From UBA6120 sp964639215 (GTDB lineage: Bacteria > Bacillota_I > Bacilli_A > RFN20 > CAG-826): DNA of 49,590 nt. The notes under the pieces were generated by a model. The model searched no databases, was not told the DNA's origin, and was given only the letters and a program-made list of their open reading frames with translations. Location: assembly GCA_964639215.1 (NCBI GenBank), contig CAZXCV010000010.1, forward strand, positions 1-49,590. Direction: 5' to 3'. The position numbers were made by a program, and so were the translations under genes. Positions within the stretch are counted from its first letter, which is position 1. Every line of letters starts with the position of its first letter. Positions 17,232 to 24,440 of the stretch are shown piece by piece.

Positions 17232-17504
17232 CTATTTAACTTTTTCTTTCAGAGTCTTTGATGGCTTGAAAGCGACGACTTTAGTGGCTGGAATTTTGAT
17301 TTTATCAACGGTCCGGGGTTTCACACCCACGCGGGCTTTGCGGTGACGGATTTCAAAGGTTCCAAAACCAGAAACTTTGACAGGAACGCCTTTAATTAAA
17401 GATTTTTCAATTAGTTCAAATAAGGCTTCAACAGCAGCTTCGGCTTCTTTTTTGGTCGAATGGGTCTTTAAAGCGACCTCGCTGACCAGGTCTAATTTAT
17501 TCAT
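17232..17504 (-). CDS. hup: DNA-binding protein HU
   Basis: HU is the histone-like dimeric nucleoid protein. The 90-residue protein shows the family pattern: MNKLDLVSEVA start, VKVSGFGTFEIRHRKARVGV with the DNA-binding beta arm, IKIPATKVVAFKPSKTLK end. The gene is monocistronic, with a strong AGGAGG ribosome binding site 5 nt before the ATG, a recognisable promoter and its own terminator, as expected for a very abundant protein. Confidence 0.97.
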   Translation of the reverse strand: MNKLDLVSEVALKTHSTKKEAEAAVEALFELIEKSLIKGVPVKVSGFGTFEIRHRKARVGVKPRTVDKIKIPATKVVAFKPSKTLKEKVK

Positions 17505-17529
17505 ATGTTCCTCCTATGATGATACTTAA

Positions 17530-17558
17530 TAATTAGCACAGTGACATTGTTTTAACAA
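17530..17558 (-). promoter_or_regulatory. Promoter of the HU gene
   Basis: Minus-strand -35 TTGTTA (17558-17553), 17-bp spacer, and an extended -10 TGC-TAATTA (17538-17530). The leader of about 20 nt includes the AGGAGG site. The -35 lies in a small inverted repeat TTGTT-AA-AACAA. Confidence 0.55.
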
Positions 17559-17604
17559 TACTAACAATCCGATAAAGTTAAAAAAATTTAGTTTTTTATG
17601 TAAA

Positions 17605-18597
17605 TCACTCTTGTTTTAATGGTCGACTCATCATTAAATTAATCATCTCGCTCGGTGTCGCTCCTTCGTATAAGACGCGATAAACTGCTGTTACTATCGG
17701 TATTTCCAGATGATGTAACTGCGCTAATTCATAAATTGTTTTGGCCGCGCGTATCCCTTCGACTGTCGTTTTGTTTGTCATTAAAAAATCAGTGGCGCTA
17801 TCAGCTTTTCCGATTTGTAACCCCGAATTAAAATTACGCGAATGATATGAATAGCAAGTGACAATTAAATCACCAAGTCCTGTAAGACCAAGATAGGTCT
17901 TTAGCTTCCCGCCAAAATAACGACCGACGAGCGTCATTTCCGCTAAGCCACGAGTCACAAGTGCTGCCCGTGCGTTATCACCAAGTCCTAAGCCCTCGAT
18001 TATACCACTAGCAATCGCAATGGCGTTTTTCATGGCAACGCCAATTTCAGCGCCAATTTCATCTGTTTGAATATAGACACGGAAATAATTATTAGCAAAT
18101 AATTTAGCAACATAACGAGCACGGGCTGTACTCTTCGATGTTGCTGTAATTAGAGTTAAGTGACGTAATATTACTTCTTCAGCGTGGCTTGGCCCGATCA
18201 GTGATACCAACGGAAAATGTTTTGTGGCATCAATCGTCCGATTAATAATGGTACTCATGCGCTCGTTTTGATTACTAAAACCTTTCGCGGCATTAATAAT
18301 CGTGATTTTCTTGGTCAACTTGCTGTTTATTGTCGTACACACTGCTTCCATCGCACTCGTTGGAACGCCTAAAATGAGACAGCGAGAGAAAGCGAGCGCC
18401 TGGTCGAGATATTGCGTTGCCTTGATATTTTTATGGATTGGCGTTTCCCCAAAATAAGCGCGATTCAGATGGTGCTTGTTAATATCGGTGATCTGCGCTA
18501 ATTCGACGCCATAAACAAGTACTTTGTGACCGTTGTCGCTTAAAACTTGAGCCAAGGCTGTTGCCCAAGCTCCACTACCGATGAGACTGATGCGCAT
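17605..18597 (-). CDS. gpsA: Glycerol-3-phosphate dehydrogenase [NAD(P)+]
   Basis: GpsA reduces dihydroxyacetone phosphate to glycerol-3-phosphate for phospholipid synthesis. The Rossmann motif GSGAWATALA is at residues 7-16, the catalytic lysine is in VAMKNAIAIASG near residue 190, and GLGLGDNARAALVTRGLAEM is the family signature stretch. At 330 residues it is full length. It starts 2 bp after der, with AGGA 8 nt before the ATG; the der-gpsA-(hup) order is as in Bacillus. Confidence 0.96.
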   Translation of the reverse strand: MRISLIGSGAWATALAQVLSDNGHKVLVYGVELAQITDINKHHLNRAYFGETPIHKNIKATQYLDQALAFSRCLILGVPTSAMEAVCTTINSKLTKKITIINAAKGFSNQNERMSTIINRTIDATKHFPLVSLIGPSHAEEVILRHLTLITATSKSTARARYVAKLFANNYFRVYIQTDEIGAEIGVAMKNAIAIASGIIEGLGLGDNARAALVTRGLAEMTLVGRYFGGKLKTYLGLTGLGDLIVTCYSYHSRNFNSGLQIGKADSATDFLMTNKTTVEGIRAAKTIYELAQLHHLEIPIVTAVYRVLYEGATPSEMINLMMSRPLKQE

Positions 18598-18599
18598 GG

Positions 18600-19907
18600 T
18601 TATTTCCTTTCACGCGTAATCAAGTGAATCGGAGACCCCTCAAAATGGAATGTGTCACGCAGCCGATTTTCTAAGTAGCGCTTATAGGAAAAATGCATGA
18701 AATCGGGATTGTTCACAAACAGAACAAAAGTTGGAGGTTTGATGTCGACTTGATTCGCATAATATATCTTGAGACGACCGCCATTAAAGTGCGGTGTCGG
18801 ATTCATAATTTGAGCATCTTGAATAATGTCATTTAATAAACTTGTGGCGACGCGTAATGTATAACCCTCATAGGCGATTATCAGATTTTCAAAAATGAAA
18901 TTAATTCTCGTTTTATTTTTGGCGGAAACAAACACAATTGGAGCATAATCCAAAAATTTAAACTCATCGCGTATTTTCTTCGTGAAGTCAGCCATTGCTG
19001 TTTGATCTTTCAACACCAAATCCCATTTGTTAACAACGATAATAATGGCTTTATGGGCATCATGGGCATAGCCGGCGACATGTTTGTCTTGTTCGCGAAT
19101 GCCTTCGTTTCCATCGATGACAAGCAAGACGACATCGCTGCGATCAATAGCCTTTAATGCTCGTAAGGCGGCATATTTATCAACCGCCTCAAAGATGCGA
19201 CCGCGTTTTTTGAGTCCGGCTGTATCGATGACAACATAATCGCGACCTTCGCGCTTAAACGTCGTATCAATCGCATCGCGTGTTGTTCCTTCAATGTCAC
19301 TCACGATGACACGATCAGTATTTAATATGGCATTGACGAGACTCGATTTTCCAACATTCGGGCGACCAATTACTGAAAATGAGAGACTACCTTCATAATC
19401 TTCAATTGTGTGATCACCCATTAATTTTATCGCGGCGTCGAGCATATCGCCGATGCCAATTCCATGGGTTGAGGAAATCGCAATTGGATTACCAAAACCC
19501 AATTGATAAAATTCATTGATGTCACCAATAAATTGTCCATCATCAATTTTATTAACTGCGAGAAAGACGGGTTTTTTTGCTTTATACAATAACTTTGCAA
19601 CAGCGAGGTCATCGCGTGATAGTCCGACTTGACCATCGACCACGAATAAGATGACATCAGCTTCTTCAATTGCAATTTGTACTTGCGCTCTAATTTGTTT
19701 TTGATATCCGGCATTTTCAATCTGAATACCACCAGTGTCAATCACGCGAAATTCTTTGGTTAGCCAATGAGCTTTTCCGTAGAGACGGTCGCGCGTTAAT
19801 CCTGGGATGTCATCCACAATCGCCATGCGATCGCCAATAATACGATTAAAAACCGTGGATTTGCCGACATTGGGACTTCCAACAATAGCCAAGACACCGC
19901 TAATCAT
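18600..19907 (-). CDS. der: Ribosome-assembly GTPase Der (EngA)
   Basis: Der has two tandem GTPase domains used in maturation of the 50S subunit. Domain 1 has GSPNVGKST (residues 10-18), DTGG and NKID; domain 2 has GRPNVGKSS (near 180), DTAG and NKWD; a KH-like C-terminal domain ends HLITRERK. The start is set at ATG 19907 (435 residues), overlapping cmk by 8 bp. The open frame continues to 19970 but the added residues only shadow cmk, and Der homologues begin just before the first P-loop. Confidence 0.96.
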   Translation of the reverse strand: MISGVLAIVGSPNVGKSTVFNRIIGDRMAIVDDIPGLTRDRLYGKAHWLTKEFRVIDTGGIQIENAGYQKQIRAQVQIAIEEADVILFVVDGQVGLSRDDLAVAKLLYKAKKPVFLAVNKIDDGQFIGDINEFYQLGFGNPIAISSTHGIGIGDMLDAAIKLMGDHTIEDYEGSLSFSVIGRPNVGKSSLVNAILNTDRVIVSDIEGTTRDAIDTTFKREGRDYVVIDTAGLKKRGRIFEAVDKYAALRALKAIDRSDVVLLVIDGNEGIREQDKHVAGYAHDAHKAIIIVVNKWDLVLKDQTAMADFTKKIRDEFKFLDYAPIVFVSAKNKTRINFIFENLIIAYEGYTLRVATSLLNDIIQDAQIMNPTPHFNGGRLKIYYANQVDIKPPTFVLFVNNPDFMHFSYKRYLENRLRDTFHFEGSPIHLITRERK

Positions 19908-20574
19908 GAGCGAGATCCGGAAATTTCTTATCGATGATATCGATGATGCGTACAACGACTTCTTCAACACTCATAAATGAGGTGTCAATTAAAATGGAAT
20001 CTGGTGCTGGTTTCAATGGAGCAAATTCGCGATGGGAATCAATATAATCACGTTTTCGTAAATCTTCTTCAACGCTTTCAAGAGTACAAACGATGTTTTT
20101 AGACAAATTTTCTTCATAACGCCGCACGGCGCGTGTTTCGACCGAAGCAATCTGAAATATTTTGATATCAGCGTTTGGTAACACATAGGTACCAATATCT
20201 CGACCATCCATGACAACGGATGTGTGCGCGGCCATATGGCGTTGTTGATCTACTAACGCGAGACGAATTTCTTTATAAGATGCAATATAGGAAACATTAG
20301 CCGAAATACGTGGTTCTCGAATGGCGTGCGTTACATCTTCACCATTGCAAATAACCGTGCCGCCTGGTTTTAATTGGATTCTAACCTCAGGAATCAAACT
20401 ATTAGCAGCCGCTTCATTTTCAGGATCGAGTTGTTTTTTCATGACATAAAAAGTAAAAGCGCGATACATGGCACCAGTATCGATATATGTAAAGTTTAAG
20501 CGGCGAGCGACCTCTTTCGCGACCGTCGATTTTCCGGCCGCAGCTGGTCCATCAATCGCAACACTGATTTGCAT
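19900..20574 (-). CDS. cmk: Cytidylate kinase
   Basis: Cmk phosphorylates CMP and dCMP. The P-loop GPAAAGKST is at residues 9-17, IDTGAMYRA gives the CMP-binding segment, and DGRDIGTYVLP with RRYEENL follows. At 224 residues it is full length. The start overlaps the upstream stop by one base (TAATG), with GGAGGT 8 nt upstream. It is followed by der, as commonly seen in Bacillota, but ribosomal protein S1 (rpsA), often found between them, is absent here. Confidence 0.96.
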   Translation of the reverse strand: MQISVAIDGPAAAGKSTVAKEVARRLNFTYIDTGAMYRAFTFYVMKKQLDPENEAAANSLIPEVRIQLKPGGTVICNGEDVTHAIREPRISANVSYIASYKEIRLALVDQQRHMAAHTSVVMDGRDIGTYVLPNADIKIFQIASVETRAVRRYEENLSKNIVCTLESVEEDLRKRDYIDSHREFAPLKPAPDSILIDTSFMSVEEVVVRIIDIIDKKFPDLAHD

Positions 20575-20915
20575 TAGGGGCGACCTCCATTAACAATCCA
20601 AATAACACCGACGATAATTACGATTACAACCAAGAGACAAATGAGCGCCACCTTAAAAATAAACCGTCGGTTTTGAAGTTTATCAAGCTGATCATCATCG
20701 AGTTCGGGTTGTCCCGGTATTTCTTGTGTGGCTTTGATAATATCCGCTAACGCGATGTTCGTCGTTCGTCTAATTTCAGGTTCTGTTTTTGGCGTTTCCG
20801 CGTTATTTGGTGAAGAAAGGTTTTCATCCGTGCTACGAATGTCATCGTCAAACGTCATCTTTGTGATTTGATCTCGATAACGCCGATATTTGTCAATCCG
20901 TGTCAACTGCGGCAA
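20574..20915 (-). CDS. Small tail-anchored membrane protein of unknown function
   Basis: A 113-residue protein with a basic N-terminus (LTRIDKYRRYRDQI), an acidic low-complexity middle and one strongly hydrophobic C-terminal helix (about residues 87-108), so it is likely anchored with its N-terminus in the cytoplasm. The start codon is TTG (20915-20913), with GAGG 9 nt upstream; no ATG or GTG fits. It is coupled to cmk by a one-base overlap. No family is recognised. The conserved position before cmk-der is the best clue and points to an envelope or division role, which is only a guess. Confidence 0.65.
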   Translation of the reverse strand: MPQLTRIDKYRRYRDQITKMTFDDDIRSTDENLSSPNNAETPKTEPEIRRTTNIALADIIKATQEIPGQPELDDDQLDKLQNRRFIFKVALICLLVVIVIIVGVIWIVNGGRP

Positions 20916-21002
20916 TGGTAAATACCTCTCTTATGGTATTTTAGCGAAAAACCATCATTAATCATAGAGAAACAGCTCTGAATATTTCCTTTTTATCGCT
21001 TG

Positions 21003-21031
21003 TTGCATTATCAGGCCAAGTTTCCTATAAT
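21003..21031 (+). promoter_or_regulatory. Promoter of the ferredoxin gene
   Basis: -35 TTGCAT (21003-21008), 17-bp spacer and a perfect -10 TATAAT (21026-21031). The transcript would start near 21038 and carry AGGAGG 7 nt before the ATG. Confidence 0.65.
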
Positions 21032-21055
21032 GAGTGGCATACAGGAGGATTTCGT

Positions 21056-21250
21056 ATGGGCAGAAAAGTACGCATTGACAAGGACGCATGCATTGGATGC
21101 GGTCTTTGCAACTCAATAAGTCCGGCAACCTTTGATTGGGATGATGATGGCAAAATGAAAGCCATTGTCGATGAAATTCCCGAAGGCGAAGAAGCCGCGG
21201 TTGAAGAAGCCGTTGGCAGTTGCCCGACATCAGCGATCATCGTTGATTAA
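21056..21250 (+). CDS. fer: 4Fe-4S ferredoxin
   Basis: A 64-residue small ferredoxin. The cluster ligands are Cys12, Cys15 and Cys18 in CIGCGLC and Cys56 in SCPTSAI, giving a single 4Fe-4S cluster of the Bacillus Fer type; the second cluster motif of clostridial ferredoxins is absent. The protein is acidic, as usual for an electron carrier. It is a single-gene unit with its own promoter, a strong ribosome binding site and a terminator shared with the convergent ribU. Confidence 0.94.
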   Translation: MGRKVRIDKDACIGCGLCNSISPATFDWDDDGKMKAIVDEIPEGEEAAVEEAVGSCPTSAIIVD

Positions 21251-21258
21251 TCCAACAT

Positions 21259-21286
21259 AAAACCCGGTTGTAACACCGGGTTTTTT
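21259..21286. terminator. Bidirectional terminator between the ferredoxin gene and ribU
   Basis: AAAACCCGG-TTGTAACA-CCGGGTTTTTT forms a stem of seven or more base pairs. The plus strand ends in six Ts and the minus strand in TTTTA, so it can serve both convergent genes. Confidence 0.88.
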
Positions 21287-21291
21287 CATGC

Positions 21292-21909
21292 CTAGAATTT
21301 ATAAAATAGCTGATGGACACGCTTATATACAAGAAATGTCACAATGATAACGATTGTATTCTTAACCAAATTAAAGGGCAAAATACCATAAAGTACCATC
21401 GTCCAATGTATATCTGTAATCCTCGGATTGGTCGCGTTGACCATCGCCAATAACACATGTTCAGGGAGATCGTATAAAAACAAATAGAAATCAATCATAA
21501 ATAATGCGTTGAATAGTGAACTTACAAGCAGTTGTGTGAAAAAACCAAATGTGAATCCAAGCATGACGCCTTTAAGATTTTTATGACGGCGATAATAAAT
21601 TACCGCTGGAAGCACAAATGCTAATGAGTATAGCAAATCGGCAAGTTCTCCAACCATCGCCGTCGAAGAGAATGGCAGTTTAATTAACGTTTTGACAATC
21701 GTAATGAGAATGGCTGTCCAAGGACCATAAGCAAAACCCGCGATGAAAATCGGAATCTCATCAAAATGAAATTCCAAAAACGGTGGAAAGATCGGAATCT
21801 TGATTTGAAAGATTGGAACGATATATAAAATAGTGGCAATTGCACCGAAAATCGCCGTGCGTGCCATTACTTTTGATGTTAAATTCCAATTAATAACGCT
21901 TTTTCTCAT
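21292..21909 (-). CDS. ribU: Riboflavin ECF transporter S component RibU
   Basis: The substrate-binding membrane subunit of an energy-coupling-factor transporter for riboflavin. The 205-residue protein has about six hydrophobic helices and the RibU-type segments FPPFLEFHFDEIP and PWTAILITIVKTLIKL. The upstream FMN riboswitch makes the substrate nearly certain. The ATPase and EcfT subunits are not in this window. The ATG is preceded by AAGGAG at 5 nt. No riboflavin biosynthesis genes are present here, so the organism may rely on uptake. Confidence 0.93.
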   Translation of the reverse strand: MRKSVINWNLTSKVMARTAIFGAIATILYIVPIFQIKIPIFPPFLEFHFDEIPIFIAGFAYGPWTAILITIVKTLIKLPFSSTAMVGELADLLYSLAFVLPAVIYYRRHKNLKGVMLGFTFGFFTQLLVSSLFNALFMIDFYLFLYDLPEHVLLAMVNATNPRITDIHWTMVLYGILPFNLVKNTIVIIVTFLVYKRVHQLFYKF

Positions 21910-21921
21910 ATGAACTCCTTA

Positions 21922-21946
21922 TAAATAAAAAGACCCACTTCGGGTC
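21922..21946 (-). terminator. Expression-platform terminator of the FMN riboswitch
   Basis: On the minus strand GACCC-GAAGT-GGGTC is followed by TTTTTATTT, directly after the aptamer and before the ribU ribosome binding site. This fits ligand-dependent transcription termination: FMN-bound RNA would let this hairpin form and stop ribU transcription. Confidence 0.8.
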
Positions 21947-21956
21947 AAAAAGCGCA

Positions 21957-22061
21957 GACTTCTTCCATCCAGACTATACTGTCGCCACTAGAATTGCACT
22001 AGTTCCTGCCGAAGCTCGCGGGGTTTACCGCCGATTGGGATTTGCACCCGACCCTGAAGTC
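21957..22061 (-). promoter_or_regulatory. FMN riboswitch (RFN element) controlling ribU
   Basis: The minus strand shows the RFN consensus blocks: AGGGTCGGGTG, then AATCGGCGGTAAACCCCGCG, and GACAGTATAGTCTGGATGG near the 3' end. Helix P1 is formed by GACTTC (22061-22056) pairing with GAAGTC (21962-21957), which defines the aptamer boundaries. The predicted transcription start coincides with the first P1 base. Confidence 0.96.
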
Positions 22062-22067
22062 AATATT

Positions 22068-22095
22068 ATTATAACTATCCAACAAATATTTACAA
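22068..22095 (-). promoter_or_regulatory. Promoter of the riboswitch-ribU transcript
   Basis: Minus-strand -35 TTGTAA (22095-22090), 16-bp spacer, -10 TATAAT (22073-22068). The -35 overlaps the parB stop codon (22092-22090). Confidence 0.65.
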
Positions 22096-22926
22096 TAAAT
22101 TTAGTTCTTGTAAACGCTTAATAAAATCTTGAACATCTTTTTCATCCTTAAACGTAAATTTGACTTGGCGTTTTTTGATGTTGATTTGAATATCGTTCTC
22201 GGCTAGTGATAAAATCTCTTGATCTGGTTGATGATCTAATTTTGTAAGAATGACCGCGGTTTCCAAACGACGGACAGACCATTGGTGTTTCAATGTTTCT
22301 GCAACAAGTGTCGCCTGTGTTGATGGCGCGACTGTTATAAGTGCACGTGCATGCCCATAAGATAACCGACCGTCATTCACCAATTGTTGCATGTCTTCGG
22401 GTAATTTAAGCAAGCGTAAAAAATTGGCCATCGTGGGTCGTGACATATGGGCGACCAAACCAAGTGCTTGTTGTGAATAACCAAATTCGATGTGCAAAGC
22501 ATGGGCAACAGTCGCAAGTTGCAGGGCATTTGTCTCACGACTTTCGCGCATGCTAGCGAGTAGTGTCAATAACATTTCAACATCGGTATATGTTTGGATA
22601 ATAACTGTTAAGGAAGTGATACCAAGTTGCTTAGCCGCGTAAAAGCGCCGTCTTCCAAGAATGATTTCAAACTTATCTGCTAATGGACGTACGACGAATG
22701 GACCCAAATCACGTTGCGATACAAGTGCTTGTTTGGCCTTTTCAATTTCGAGTGGTGATATGACAAAATGTTGGAGTCGTCGATTATCGATAATTTGAGT
22801 TAATGGTAACGACTGACTGACCGTTTTTGCGTATTGTCGTTGCATTAAGCTAACGACGTCAGACGAAGCGTATTTTTCTAGTAATGACGCTAGATCTTCA
22901 CGAAGAACGCCACTTTTACGCTTCAT
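22090..22926 (-). CDS. parB: ParB/Noc-family chromosome partition protein (divergent)
   Basis: A ParB-type protein of 278 residues: N-terminal ParB/sulfiredoxin-like domain, a central helix-turn-helix (YSQQALGLVAHMSRPTMANF) and HARALI segment, and a short C-terminal dimerisation domain. Odd points are in the CTP-binding site: the usual GERRxRA motif reads GRRRFYAAK (residues 91-99) and the first motif lacks the normal NPxQPR. It follows parA, overlapping it by 11 bp; ATG 22926 is preferred over the TTG at 22932. It could be ParB (Spo0J) or Noc; no parS or NBS sites are seen in the window. Confidence 0.88.
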   Translation of the reverse strand: MKRKSGVLREDLASLLEKYASSDVVSLMQRQYAKTVSQSLPLTQIIDNRRLQHFVISPLEIEKAKQALVSQRDLGPFVVRPLADKFEIILGRRRFYAAKQLGITSLTVIIQTYTDVEMLLTLLASMRESRETNALQLATVAHALHIEFGYSQQALGLVAHMSRPTMANFLRLLKLPEDMQQLVNDGRLSYGHARALITVAPSTQATLVAETLKHQWSVRRLETAVILTKLDHQPDQEILSLAENDIQINIKKRQVKFTFKDEKDVQDFIKRLQELNLL

Positions 22927-23683
22927 GGTCAATCACTTCTTTGGCCAGACTTAAATAGGCGAGACTACCCGAAGAACTTGGACGGTATAATGTTATCGGT
23001 ATTCCTCGGGCTGATGCCTCTGGTAACGAAACATTACGTGGTATTTGCGTCAAAAATGTGTTTTCTTTAAATAAACCGCGCACTTGCGTTGAAATTTCAG
23101 TCCCCAACCGCGTCCGTGAATCGTACATGGTCAGTAGAAATCCTTCAATAATCAAGTCAGGATTATAATTAATTTGAATTCGAGAAATTGTTGCAAGTAT
23201 TTGAGCGACAGCTTCCATTGCGAAATATTCACATTGCACAGGGATTAAAACAGATTGACTGGCGACTAAGGCATTGAGTGAGAGTAGTCCTAACGATGGT
23301 GGGCAGTCGATGATGATATAATCGTATTCTTTTTTAAGGATAACAAGTGCTTCCCTTAACCGAAAATATGGTTCGGTTGTGACGCTTGATATTTCAGCCT
23401 CTGTCGCCGCTAATTTCAAATTGGCGGGTATTAATTCAAGATTCTTCATCGGTGTTTTGCGAATCACCTTATTAATGTCATAACCACGTAGCAAAACATC
23501 GTAAATGCTTTTTGTTAGCACTGTGACATCAGTGCCGACTCCACGGGAAGAATTGCCTTGAGGATCCATGTCAAGTAATAAGACGCGACGATTAAAATGC
23601 GCAAGTGATGAAGATAACGAAATGGCCGTCGTCGTTTTACCAACGCCGCCTTTTTGATTAGCAATGGCGATAATGCGTGTCAT
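22916..23683 (-). CDS. parA: Chromosome partitioning ATPase ParA (Soj)
   Basis: A deviant Walker A ATPase, KGGVGKTTT at residues 11-19, with DMDPQGNSS and IIDCPPSLG, as in Soj. With ParB it organises origin segregation and tunes DnaA activity. Length is 255 residues from ATG 23683; the TTG at 23695 is not needed. There is no ribosome binding site, and a TGC-TATAAT promoter lies 17 nt upstream, so the leader is very short. It is downstream of rsmG but has its own promoter. Confidence 0.96.
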   Translation of the reverse strand: MTRIIAIANQKGGVGKTTTAISLSSSLAHFNRRVLLLDMDPQGNSSRGVGTDVTVLTKSIYDVLLRGYDINKVIRKTPMKNLELIPANLKLAATEAEISSVTTEPYFRLREALVILKKEYDYIIIDCPPSLGLLSLNALVASQSVLIPVQCEYFAMEAVAQILATISRIQINYNPDLIIEGFLLTMYDSRTRLGTEISTQVRGLFKENTFLTQIPRNVSLPEASARGIPITLYRPSSSGSLAYLSLAKEVIDHEA

Positions 23684-23700
23684 AAATATTATCAAACACG

Positions 23701-23709
23701 ATTATAGCA
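23701..23709 (-). promoter_or_regulatory. Extended -10 promoter of parA-parB
   Basis: A perfect extended -10 TGC-TATAAT on the minus strand, 17 nt before ATG 23683, in the 52-bp rsmG-parA gap. No clear -35. Predicted leader about 10 nt without a Shine-Dalgarno sequence. Confidence 0.55.
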
Positions 23710-23735
23710 TAGTCATTTTAGGTTGTTTTGACGAT

Positions 23736-24440
23736 TTAAAGTGGTTTCCGTTTAATTTCAGCGTAAGGACGCGGATAACGATTTGACGTTAACATCTTTT
23801 TTTGGAATGTTAAGAGGTGACGTTCGTGGCCTAATATTGGTAAAATCGTGCGCTGATGATTGACTAATTTTACGTTAAGTTCTTCTATCGCCACATTTGC
23901 ATCAATAATTTCTTGGTCAGCATGGGCGCCTTTAAAGGCCATCAGTGAACCAGAAACTTTTAATAGAGGTACACTAATTTCGAGTAAGATGTTTAACGGA
24001 GCCACAGCTCGAGCAACGACAAGATCAAACATGTCACGAGTCGTCATCACATAATCTTCAGCTCGCTCGCTGATAACATTAACTTTATTTAATTCAAGCG
24101 TCTTAGTGACTAATTCGAGAAAATTTGCGCGTTTTTTTGTTGGTTCTAACAAATATACGGTGAGTTCAGGATATAAAATTTTTAAAGGAATACCTGGAAA
24201 TCCCGCTCCTGATCCTAAATCAAGCAAACTACAAGTTTGAAACTCATATGGAAGTGCAAATAAGAGACTATCGACAAAATGCTTTTCCAAGATATCGAGC
24301 CCATCAGCACGAGACATCAAGTTAATTTTCTCATTCCAAGAAATAAGTAGTTGCTCGTAAGTCAATAACTTAGAAATTTGCATCTCGTTGATAAACGGAA
24401 ATTGTTGTTTGAGCCACTGTTCAAATTGAAGATAATCCAT
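23736..24440 (-). CDS. rsmG: 16S rRNA (guanine527-N7)-methyltransferase RsmG
   Basis: RsmG (GidB) methylates G527 of 16S rRNA; loss gives low-level streptomycin resistance. The SAM-binding motif LLDLGSGAGFPG is at residues 72-83, and the RSAA-like segment VVARAVAPL follows. At 234 residues it is the usual size. It overlaps mnmG by 20 bp, so it is expected to be translationally coupled to it; mnmG-rsmG-parA-parB is a classic arrangement of the Bacillota origin region. Confidence 0.96.
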   Translation of the reverse strand: MDYLQFEQWLKQQFPFINEMQISKLLTYEQLLISWNEKINLMSRADGLDILEKHFVDSLLFALPYEFQTCSLLDLGSGAGFPGIPLKILYPELTVYLLEPTKKRANFLELVTKTLELNKVNVISERAEDYVMTTRDMFDLVVARAVAPLNILLEISVPLLKVSGSLMAFKGAHADQEIIDANVAIEELNVKLVNHQRTILPILGHERHLLTFQKKMLTSNRYPRPYAEIKRKPL

